Shown piece after piece: positions 17,601 to 23,817 of a stretch of 34,899 nt of DNA. The stretch is from Pseudobutyrivibrio sp. (GTDB lineage Bacteria; Bacillota; Clostridia; Lachnospirales; Lachnospiraceae). Made by a program: the position numbers and the translations under genes. Each line of letters begins with the position of its first letter. Within the stretch, counting starts at the first letter, position 1. The notes below the pieces were generated by a model. It was not told the origin of the DNA and made no database searches. It worked only from the letters and a program-made list of their open reading frames with translations. Where the stretch lies: the NCBI GenBank assembly GCA_021442555.1, contig JABUSV010000192.1, positions 1-34,899 of the forward strand, given 5' to 3'.

Positions 17601-19633
17601 ACGGCTCTCAGGCTAAGAAATCTTTGCGCAAGCAGATAGCCAAGGCCAAGGCTGACATCGCTTTCTACGAAAATGGAAGCCCTGTGGAGTATCAGTCTTC
17701 ACTAGCTGGAAACGGAGTGTACAGTGGCGGCACAGGAAACAGTTCAGGCAGTGTATTAAACTATACATTTACAGTCAAAGGAACAGGCGATATATATGGA
17801 GTAAGACTGTTTTTGGATACTGATGGAGATAGTTATTTCAGCGATTGCAGGCAGGATATTAACGGCAAAAAAGCAGCTGGCTACAGCTATAGCGAACAGC
17901 TTGAGGACCATCCTGAGGAATACACAGGAAGACTTGCTATATATACTGCAGATGGGAGCAGTCTTCTGGCAAACGGAGGCACCAACGCCAATTTGCTTTC
18001 TGGAAGATCTTATAAGGTTTCCATGACTCTCGATGAGGAGATAACAGGTCTTCTTCCATGGAAGCTGGAATTATATGACAAAAGCAATCCAGATATCAGA
18101 GATACCAGTGTGGGCTACACCAGAATATCTGTCCCAGGCTCAGCCAACAAGCTTGTGAGAGTGCTTCAGGTGGGATGTACCATTGACATGGAAAACAACG
18201 AGACAGTTACCCTTGATTTATCCAAGAATGAAAGATTCAAGGAACTTACTTCACAGCTGCCTGACTATCAGCTTCATGTGGATTACATGGATGCTGCTAC
18301 ATGGCATGCAATGTTTGCAGAACAACCTGAGACCAAATGGATTAATTTCCTCCTTGGAACAGGCCAAAAGCACACTGATATAGGCCATAGTGAGGATGAG
18401 TACTGCGATACTGGCTATGATATGCTTATTCTTGGTTTCAAGGATGGTCAGACTTATACCAGAAATGCCAAATTTAACGCAGGATTTGAAAAGTTTGTGG
18501 AGGCTGGTCAGGGCGTTATTCTAACCCATGATTTGATTCGAGGCGGTGAATATAACAATATTGCGGAGTGGGAGAGCACGGAATATGATTCTTATCTCAG
18601 AACATTGTCTGGTCAGAGAGTGAGATATTACAGTATAAGTGGAGATTCATCAGTTATGAGCTATGGCAGTGCCTATTCCAAGGGACAGCTGATAGACATG
18701 ATGCCACTATATAGCGCTGCAAACGGTGTTATTAATGAAGTGGACGGAGAATACAAATACTGGTTCTATCGTTCGAAAATAGGAGATACGGATGTTCCAG
18801 AAAACTTGGACAACAGTGTTGCTTTGGCAAGATTTTACGAAAGCTGGAATAAGGACAGGAACAACACCTACTGTACGTCTAACGATAAGACATTATGGAC
18901 TACTAGTACTATAAAGATGGATAACAAAGGCCGCACAACCCAGTATCCATACACGCTGGGGGATACTCTTACTATAGCCACAACTCATATGCAAAACTAT
19001 CGTCTTGATATGGAGGTCTATCCTGATGTAGATAATCAGGTATGGTACAGTCTTACTAATGCTGGACAGGGTAACAACGGATTATATTCATCAAGAGAAG
19101 GGGATGCCCAAAACCAGTATTACATATATAACAGAGGCAATATAACCTACACTGGAATGGGACACAGCAGCAATCCTACAGACGATGAGCTTAGACTGTT
19201 TATTAACACTATGGTTGCGTCATACAGACCAACTCCTGATCCGCCATTTTTAAAGGTTACAAAATTTGACGAGGAAAAGGTAGAGGTACAGCCAAACGGG
19301 GTATATATTCACTATGCACAGCTCAATGACAACTTCGGGGATGATGTAGTAGTATCTATGATGTTAGACAGTGACTCCATCACCACAAAATACAACCAGA
19401 TGAGCTGTGAAGCCTGCTTCTGTAATGAAGACGGAGAAGAGACAGGTGCCTATTGGACTGTAGTGGAAAATGCTACATATACTTTTACGGCAAGCAAGTC
19501 TGACATATTAAGTGGTAATGCTACGTATTATGTCAAGCTCAAGACCACCTACACAGAGCGTGGTCAGCAAAAGGTAACCTACAGCATAATGACAGTACAG
19601 ATTGTGCCGTTGCCATTATTTAACTTGAATTAG
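14585..19633 (+). CDS. 1682-aa secreted pilus-cluster protein, DUF5057-like
   Basis: A basic start and hydrophobic stretch (residues 10-32, ending SAAA) form a signal peptide. Residues 181-228 are eight hexapeptides (six PSVSPT, then PEASPT, PEISPT), followed by a Thr/Pro/Glu-rich linker to about 275. The rest contains three similar modules: a strand such as YTILEIVPD (about 60), LSILELQPV (about 805) or VRVLQVGC (about 1190), then a YDxVIIG-like strand (about 577, 875, 1277), then a PVVLEY/AVIMDD/GVILTHD strand (about 651, 942, 1311). This pattern recalls large Firmicutes surface proteins carrying DUF5057; the name is from memory. No LPXTG anchor or catalytic triad is seen. It overlaps the giant pilin gene by 20 bases, so a pilus-linked surface role is likely. 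Confidence 0.7.
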   Translation: MSPLVTKKTKRILAAMLVTSVVVTSFAMQNYSAAAPEYSKVESSHYTRKNINEPVGSPLNPYTILEIVPDISMGCFGYFIPGQEPVDLNVCSYSVNFNGPLSAFISQYVSGGIMSYKDGDSTVHKYIGYPMESIEDSHGYAYSYVGINTGTTSAVNDTSKVYVNSSYTPSTFALPRPTATPSVSPTPSVSPTPSVSPTPSVSPTPSVSPTPSVSPTPEASPTPEISPTPTEEPVEEETPTVEPTPEVTPEATLEPTEEPTADPTPNSGNPSDEGAMGIARPRTMTMAVSTLSRSVSLGNSVNLPDYMEEGYYEKVESGTGHYRWDTSSQSFERVANRFKYTTTIDNGQNAKAKYVANGSYSDTVSGADFDWVPLGYYMRVQKNPYEEQVEVISARHYFTCEHRGYKIDSGLTVQLDNNNELVDVFQPFIGYNGDDFYAYQAFYNYYSLIDESTGPIIGGQINDADRSVIGEEEYVPSNSTAPLNDEVGTLYYTKRLDQDYLVYEYAEFVNDDILIKRLFPGRCTRNIDEMTPEELILAEAGMLEGDFRSQVITVSSHELITAANNNTLQEYLDLIDSADMIVMDAYAKSQECVVNMWDVAHPDYVSPLSDITLREDFSSSETDIPWAVAQEIFLRYASEAEYNGNRMPRCPVVLEYTSVLNTPEPFTQNSKKLYMMLLMQEPKITYKNLWLTGDINHDTGELYGKSAWSRWKSLPNDAGIIPYNDDVNGFIFAGQPFVSGQIMTFGADNFLSSAFNNDSKIQNSNLTDEAFDSGEVDPNIVNDSMSPLTMIQYINKVAGDYKTKLSILELQPVADADVGTTADGGVAHFLSQRSDWENYIGGLVPWFAGDLKADVTIDAMAYYEFISKIDELGSKYDLVIIGAAQNEYNNRAGLAVSTVGDLVNNTAPSLSREGYIGSRFSPTDISKKKYEELLDFSKNMGAVIMDDGYENCGDSVYTATGSHVVDAGRIDSSSYIYALASKPCYYSGTELVNEDTHIYCYSDAVNGSQAKKSLRKQIAKAKADIAFYENGSPVEYQSSLAGNGVYSGGTGNSSGSVLNYTFTVKGTGDIYGVRLFLDTDGDSYFSDCRQDINGKKAAGYSYSEQLEDHPEEYTGRLAIYTADGSSLLANGGTNANLLSGRSYKVSMTLDEEITGLLPWKLELYDKSNPDIRDTSVGYTRISVPGSANKLVRVLQVGCTIDMENNETVTLDLSKNERFKELTSQLPDYQLHVDYMDAATWHAMFAEQPETKWINFLLGTGQKHTDIGHSEDEYCDTGYDMLILGFKDGQTYTRNAKFNAGFEKFVEAGQGVILTHDLIRGGEYNNIAEWESTEYDSYLRTLSGQRVRYYSISGDSSVMSYGSAYSKGQLIDMMPLYSAANGVINEVDGEYKYWFYRSKIGDTDVPENLDNSVALARFYESWNKDRNNTYCTSNDKTLWTTSTIKMDNKGRTTQYPYTLGDTLTIATTHMQNYRLDMEVYPDVDNQVWYSLTNAGQGNNGLYSSREGDAQNQYYIYNRGNITYTGMGHSSNPTDDELRLFINTMVASYRPTPDPPFLKVTKFDEEKVEVQPNGVYIHYAQLNDNFGDDVVVSMMLDSDSITTKYNQMSCEACFCNEDGEETGAYWTVVENATYTFTASKSDILSGNATYYVKLKTTYTERGQQKVTYSIMTVQIVPLPLFNLN
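15125..15268 (+). repeat. 18-bp tandem repeat coding PSVSPT hexapeptides
   Basis: Eight in-frame 18-bp units: six encode PSVSPT (15125-15232) and two are degenerate, PEASPT and PEISPT (15233-15268). The units differ mainly at third positions (agc/agt, gta/gtg, tcg/tca, acg/aca/act), so the peptide has been kept while the DNA drifted. It encodes a stiff, hydroxyl-rich spacer between the N-terminal module and the rest of the secreted protein; copy number could vary between strains. Confidence 0.9.
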
Positions 19634-19642
19634 AGGTTTGAT

Positions 19643-20446
19643 TTGCAAAAGATAACAGATTTTAATGACAGTGCATTAGATATTTATGCGCGCTATAACG
19701 AAGCACAGCTATTACATTATTATGAACCTAATGGGGGTCTCTTTATAGCAGAGACCCCTATGGTTATTGAGAGGGCTTTGGACAGAGGCTGTGAGCCTGT
19801 TTCTTTTTTAATTGAAGAAAAAGCTGTCGATACAAACGCAGCAGAACTTATAAAAAGATGTGGTGATATACCAGTATATACAGGAAGTCTTCAGGTTCTA
19901 AATCAGCTTACAGGCTTTAATCTTACTAGAGGTGTGCTGTGTGCCATGAGACGCCCAAAACCCATAGAGTTCAGGGACTTGCTTGAGTCTGGGATAAAAA
20001 GAATAGCAGTGCTTGAAGAGGTGATGAATCCTACCAATGTAGGGGCCATATTTCGGTCAGCAGCAGCTCTTGGCATGGAGGCCGTGGTACTGACCAGCGG
20101 AAGCTCTGATCCTTTTTACAGACGTGCCGCCAGAGTTTCCATGGGAACGGTATTTCAGATTCCATGGTGTATGGTTGATATGGAATTAGACTGGATGGGA
20201 CAGTTAAAAAAATATGGTTTTACCACTGCAGCCATGGCGCTAAAGGATAATTGTGTTGATATAGATAATGCAGGAATAAAATCCAGTGAAAAGCTTGCAA
20301 TAATCCTTGGAACCGAGGCAACAGGTCTTACAGACAGAACGATAGATGCCAGTGACTATGTGGTTAAAATCCCTATGTCAGCAGGTGTAGATTCTCTAAA
20401 TGTAGCAGCTGCATCTGCGGTAGCTTTTTGGGCGATAAATCATTGA
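19643..20446 (+). CDS. SpoU/TrmH-family RNA 2'-O-methyltransferase
   Basis: SPOUT-fold enzyme that transfers methyl from S-adenosylmethionine to a ribose 2'-OH in tRNA or rRNA. After an N-terminal substrate-binding region (about 1-105) come the three family motifs: NPTNVGAIFRSAAALG (about 128-143), LGTEATGL (about 222) and IPMSAGVDSLNVAAASAVA near the C-terminus. Start is TTG with AGAGG at 19632-19636, six bases ahead; the next in-frame Met is too far in. It begins nine bases after the 1682-aa protein gene, so it is probably a passenger on the pilus transcript. The substrate cannot be read from the sequence. Confidence 0.9.
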   Translation: MQKITDFNDSALDIYARYNEAQLLHYYEPNGGLFIAETPMVIERALDRGCEPVSFLIEEKAVDTNAAELIKRCGDIPVYTGSLQVLNQLTGFNLTRGVLCAMRRPKPIEFRDLLESGIKRIAVLEEVMNPTNVGAIFRSAAALGMEAVVLTSGSSDPFYRRAARVSMGTVFQIPWCMVDMELDWMGQLKKYGFTTAAMALKDNCVDIDNAGIKSSEKLAIILGTEATGLTDRTIDASDYVVKIPMSAGVDSLNVAAASAVAFWAINH

Positions 20447-20470
20447 CAAATACTAGTGTTCAAGTATAAT
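20443..20470 (+). promoter_or_regulatory. sigma-A promoter for the citrate-synthase-like operon
   Basis: Consensus -35 TTGACA at 20443-20448 and consensus -10 TATAAT at 20465-20470 are 16 bases apart. The -35 overlaps the stop codon of the methyltransferase gene. This is the cleanest promoter in the window and should start transcription at about 20477, inside the palindrome described next. Confidence 0.85.
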
Positions 20471-20512
20471 TGGATTTATGTATATATGTATACATGAATC
20501 CAATTATTTTTT
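20466..20512 (+). promoter_or_regulatory. palindrome over -10/start site: operator or attenuator
   Basis: A 19-bp inverted repeat (20466-20484 with 20489-20507, one G-T pair, 4-base loop) overlaps the -10 and the probable start site. Within it is the perfect palindrome ATGTATACAT (20486-20495), like sites bound by FadR/FCD-type GntR regulators; one such regulator is the second gene of the unit. Six T at 20507-20512 follow the stem, so it could also end transcripts arriving from the pilus operon. GAGG at 20513-20516 is the ribosome site of the next gene. Confidence 0.6.
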
Positions 20513-20524
20513 GAGGTAGAATAA

Positions 20525-21898
20525 ATGCTTGAACTATCACCAAAATCCAACCTTTTAGAAGAAGATAACTATCGCTATCAGCTGCAGGACGTGGCTACTC
20601 CCAATCTTCAAAGAGAGCTATTTAGCTATGAGGAGGTACCCAAGGTAGCATTTAACCACAGACGTGTGCCTATTGATATGCCAGAGGAGATATGGATTAC
20701 AGACACCACCTTCAGAGATGGTCAGCAGTCTATCAATCCTTATACCGTAGAGCAGATAGTAGATATATTTAAGCTTATGTCCAAGCTTGGTGGTCCTTAC
20801 GGTATCATCAGACAGACAGAGTTTTTTGTTTACAGCCAGCGTGATCGTGAGGCCATCAGACGATGTCAGGAGCTTGGTCTCAGATTCCCTGAGATTACCA
20901 CATGGATCAGAGCCAGCCGTGAGGATTTTAAGCTGGTTAAGGATCTTGGAATCAGAGAGACTGGCGTATTAGTTTCATGCAGTGATTATCATATTTTCAA
21001 CAAGCTTAAGATGACACGTGCACAGGCCATGGACATGTATCTTGCTACAGTCAAAGATGCCTTTGATGCAGGTGTTATGCCTAGATGTCACTTGGAGGAT
21101 ATTACAAGAGCTGATTTCTATGGCTTTGTAGTTCCTTTTGTAAACGAGCTTATGAAGCTTTCCAAGGAAGCAGGAATACCTGTCAGAATCAGAGCCTGCG
21201 ATACCATGGGATACGGAGTTCCATACACAGAGGCGTCACTTCCAAGGTCTGTTGCAGGTATAATCTACGGCTTGAAAAAATATTCAGATGTACCAAGTGA
21301 GCTTTTGGAGTGGCATGGACACAATGACTTTTACAAGGCTGTTGCAAATGCCTCTACTGCATGGTTATATGGTGCTTCAGCTGTCAACTGCTCACTGCTT
21401 GGTATCGGCGAGCGTACAGGCAACGTACCACTTGAAGCCATGGTATTTGAGTATGCATCTTTGCGTGGTTCCATGGATGGTATGGATCCAAGAGTTATCA
21501 CTGAGATTGCAGAATATTATGAGAGAGAGATTGGCATCAAGATTCCACCTATGACACCTTTTGTGGGTCGTAACTTCAATGTAACAAGAGCAGGTATCCA
21601 TGCTGACGGCCTTCTCAAGGACCAGGAGATTTACAATATTTTTGATACAGACAAGCTTCTTAACAGACCTGCCATGGTTATGATTAACAAGAACTCAGGA
21701 TTATCTGGTATTGCGTATTGGATTAACCAGAACTACAGATTAAAGGGTGATGCAGAGCTTGATAAAAAGGATCCTCTTGTAATTAAGCTTAAGGAATGGG
21801 TAGACAAGGAGTATGAGGGAGGTCGTACATCTACACTTTCTACAGAGGAATTAGAGGGCAAGATTTTAGAGTATTCTAACGGTGAGTTAAGGAGATAG
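20525..21898 (+). CDS. Re-citrate synthase candidate (homocitrate/IPM synthase family)
   Basis: DRE-TIM-type acetyl-CoA condensing enzyme of 457 aa. The metal/catalytic motif DTTFRDGQQ is at residues 60-68, the HGHND metal motif near 264, and GERTGNVPLEA follows. There is no C-terminal LeuA regulatory domain. Long N-terminal and internal blocks (GGPYGIIRQTEFF, CHLEDITRADFYGFVVPF, IRACDTMGYGVPY) match what I remember of clostridial Re-citrate synthases, which make citrate from acetyl-CoA and oxaloacetate for glutamate synthesis. Homocitrate or isopropylmalate synthase is the alternative. It has its own promoter and palindrome and is followed eight bases later by a GntR gene. Confidence 0.7.
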   Translation: MLELSPKSNLLEEDNYRYQLQDVATPNLQRELFSYEEVPKVAFNHRRVPIDMPEEIWITDTTFRDGQQSINPYTVEQIVDIFKLMSKLGGPYGIIRQTEFFVYSQRDREAIRRCQELGLRFPEITTWIRASREDFKLVKDLGIRETGVLVSCSDYHIFNKLKMTRAQAMDMYLATVKDAFDAGVMPRCHLEDITRADFYGFVVPFVNELMKLSKEAGIPVRIRACDTMGYGVPYTEASLPRSVAGIIYGLKKYSDVPSELLEWHGHNDFYKAVANASTAWLYGASAVNCSLLGIGERTGNVPLEAMVFEYASLRGSMDGMDPRVITEIAEYYEREIGIKIPPMTPFVGRNFNVTRAGIHADGLLKDQEIYNIFDTDKLLNRPAMVMINKNSGLSGIAYWINQNYRLKGDAELDKKDPLVIKLKEWVDKEYEGGRTSTLSTEELEGKILEYSNGELRR

Positions 21899-21906
21899 GT
21901 AATATA

Positions 21907-22578
21907 ATGAGAGACCATAGAACAATATCTATAGCAGATCAGATATTTGAGCAGTTGGAGAAGGAGATTCTCTCTGGAAAGTATCACAGAGGCGATGTAC
22001 TTAGTGAACTTAAGCTTGCGGAGGAACTCAGAGTCAGTCGTACTCCAATTAGAGAGGCTCTTAAGAGATTGGAGCAGGAACATATCATTGAAGAAGGCGA
22101 AAAAGGTATGCATGTAGTAGGTATCAGCAGAGAAGAGATGCTTGACATGTATGACATCAGAATCGCCTTAGAGGGTATAGCTGCCCGTGGTGCTGCAAAG
22201 CATGCCACAGAAGAACAGCTCAAGGAGATGAAGGATACCCTAGACTTACAGAAGTTTTATATCGACAAGGACGGCGATCCAACTCTTAAGGCAGATGATA
22301 TCAAAGAGATGGATTCCAAGTTTCATCGTCTTATATATATGAGCTGTGGCAGCAGAGTATATTCTGATACACTGCTTCCTCTTCATATGAAGATGTTAAA
22401 ATCAAGAAAAGCATCTGTATCCAAGCGCTCAAGAGCTCAGGAGTCTTACGAGGAGCATCTTGCAATCTATGCTGCAATCAAAGAGCGTAATGAGATGTTA
22501 GCAGAGGAGCGAATGCTTCATCACATCGCTAAGGCTAAAGATTCGGTGTATACTATGCCAGACAGCATATTTAATTAG
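21907..22578 (+). CDS. GntR-family regulator, FadR/FCD type
   Basis: A 223-aa repressor-type protein. Residues 1-70 form a winged helix (LKLAEELRVSRTPIREALKRLE is the GntR helix-turn-helix). The rest is an all-helical FCD ligand domain with the metal-site pattern of Asp in MDSKFH, its His, a second His in SYEEHLAI and a third in MLHHIAKA; such domains bind small carboxylates around a metal. It is co-transcribed with the citrate-synthase-like gene (8-base gap), so an organic acid effector and control of its own operon through the palindrome at 20466-20507 are likely, but inferred. Confidence 0.9.
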   Translation: MRDHRTISIADQIFEQLEKEILSGKYHRGDVLSELKLAEELRVSRTPIREALKRLEQEHIIEEGEKGMHVVGISREEMLDMYDIRIALEGIAARGAAKHATEEQLKEMKDTLDLQKFYIDKDGDPTLKADDIKEMDSKFHRLIYMSCGSRVYSDTLLPLHMKMLKSRKASVSKRSRAQESYEEHLAIYAAIKERNEMLAEERMLHHIAKAKDSVYTMPDSIFN

Positions 22579-22616
22579 AAATTAAAAATGAAAAAAATAC
22601 TGTAAGCACTTTACAT

Positions 22617-22657
22617 AAAAACGTCATTTTTCGCCAAAATGGCGTTTTTATTTTTTC
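22617..22657 (+). terminator. intrinsic terminator after the GntR gene
   Basis: A 14-bp stem (22617-22630 with 22636-22649, one G-T pair) with loop TCGCC is followed by a T-rich tail to 22657. The A-rich left and T-rich right arms could let it act in both directions. Confidence 0.85.
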
Positions 22658-22737
22658 GGTACAGATAAAATCGTGGATTTCGGCTATTTATCATAAATTT
22701 TATATGTTTTTTTGGACACTCTTTTTACACAAATCAG

Positions 22738-22766
22738 TTGTAATCCGCAATTCCTATGTTTATAAT
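22738..22766 (+). promoter_or_regulatory. promoter of the LacI-family gene
   Basis: -35 TTGTAA at 22738-22743 and consensus -10 TATAAT at 22761-22766 with 17-base spacing. The operator-like palindrome starts two bases after the -10. Confidence 0.7.
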
Positions 22767-22767
22767 G

Positions 22768-22785
22768 ATTGTAACCACTTACAAT
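22768..22785 (+). promoter_or_regulatory. LacI-type operator, probable autoregulation
   Basis: ATTGTAACCACTTACAAT has perfect 7-bp inverted arms around CCAC, an even-length palindrome like LacI-family sites (the TGTAA...TTACA type). It covers the expected start site of the LacI gene, where a bound repressor would block transcription. The link to this particular LacI protein is inferred from position. Confidence 0.6.
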
Positions 22786-22803
22786 TAGAAAGAGTATGTA
22801 CAA

Positions 22804-23817
22804 ATGGCACTAACAATTTATGATATTTCACAAAAAGCGGGAGTTAGTATTGCTACAGTTTCCAGAGTATTAAATGGAAATGATAATGTAAAGGCTTCCA
22901 CTAGAGAGAAGGTTCTTCGTATTATTGAGGAGAATGATTACACACCTAACGCATTCGCCAGGGGTATGGGACTTGGCTCTATGCGAACAGTGGGTATACT
23001 TTGTGCAGATTCATCAGATATGTTTTTGGCCAAGGCTGTATATTATCTTCAGCAGGAGCTTCAGGCTAATGGATATGAGTCACTATTGTGCTGTACAGGA
23101 TACAATCAGGATGCAAAGAAGAACTATCTTGAGCTGTTATTATCTAAAAAGGTAGACAGTATCATTCTGGTAGGTTCTAACTTTATCGCAGAAGCAGATG
23201 CAGAGAACCAGCATATTATGGATGCTTCAAAGCAGGTTCCTATTATGCTTCTTAACGCAGCATTCGACTATCCTAATGTATACAGTACATTGTGTGATGA
23301 TCAGGCTGCAGTAAATGAAGCTGCTACATCGCTAATGGATTCAGGTGTAAAGGAACTGGTATATTTGTTTGACTCATATTCATATAGTGGAAACAAAAAG
23401 CTCAAGGGATTCAAGAATGCCCTCAAGGACAGGAATGTATCAGACGTAGAATCCAGAGTATTCTATTATAATGGCAAGCTGGATGATTTTGTTGCCATTA
23501 CTGATTTTGTAGAGAACATAGCCAAGAAAACTAAGTTTTCTGGTGTTGTTGCTTCTTGTGATGCTCTTGCAATAGGCGCAGTTAAATATGCTCAAAAGCA
23601 TGGACTTAGCATACCTGAAGACCTGTCAATCATTGGATACAACGATTCGATTATGACAGCCTGCTGTACTCCAGAGCTTACATCAATAGATAATAAGCTT
23701 GAGACACAGACTCATCAGCTTATACAGACTCTGCTTGGAGTATTGGATAAAAAGGAGATGCCTACACGTGCGGTATTCTCAGGCAATATTGTCAAGCGTG
23801 GTACTACAAGGTTTTAG
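22804..23817 (+). CDS. LacI-family transcriptional regulator
   Basis: A 337-aa regulator: N-terminal helix-turn-helix and hinge (IYDISQKAGVSIATVSRVLNG at about 4-24, YTPNAFARGM hinge end), then a periplasmic-binding-protein-like sugar domain (TVGILCADSSDMFLAKAVYYLQ; SIIGYNDSIMTACCTPELTSID). Full length and intact. It precedes a carbohydrate-use locus, so an oligosaccharide effector is likely. The stop codon overlaps the 3' end of the opposing serine-hydrolase gene by 14 bases, so the two transcripts run into one another. Confidence 0.93.
   Translation: MALTIYDISQKAGVSIATVSRVLNGNDNVKASTREKVLRIIEENDYTPNAFARGMGLGSMRTVGILCADSSDMFLAKAVYYLQQELQANGYESLLCCTGYNQDAKKNYLELLLSKKVDSIILVGSNFIAEADAENQHIMDASKQVPIMLLNAAFDYPNVYSTLCDDQAAVNEAATSLMDSGVKELVYLFDSYSYSGNKKLKGFKNALKDRNVSDVESRVFYYNGKLDDFVAITDFVENIAKKTKFSGVVASCDALAIGAVKYAQKHGLSIPEDLSIIGYNDSIMTACCTPELTSIDNKLETQTHQLIQTLLGVLDKKEMPTRAVFSGNIVKRGTTRF

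Noticed and set aside
22601-22615. TGTAAGCACTTTACA as a second LacI operator
   Set aside because: Arms match only over five bases, it lies after a gene and before a terminator, and no promoter is near; kept only as a comparison site.
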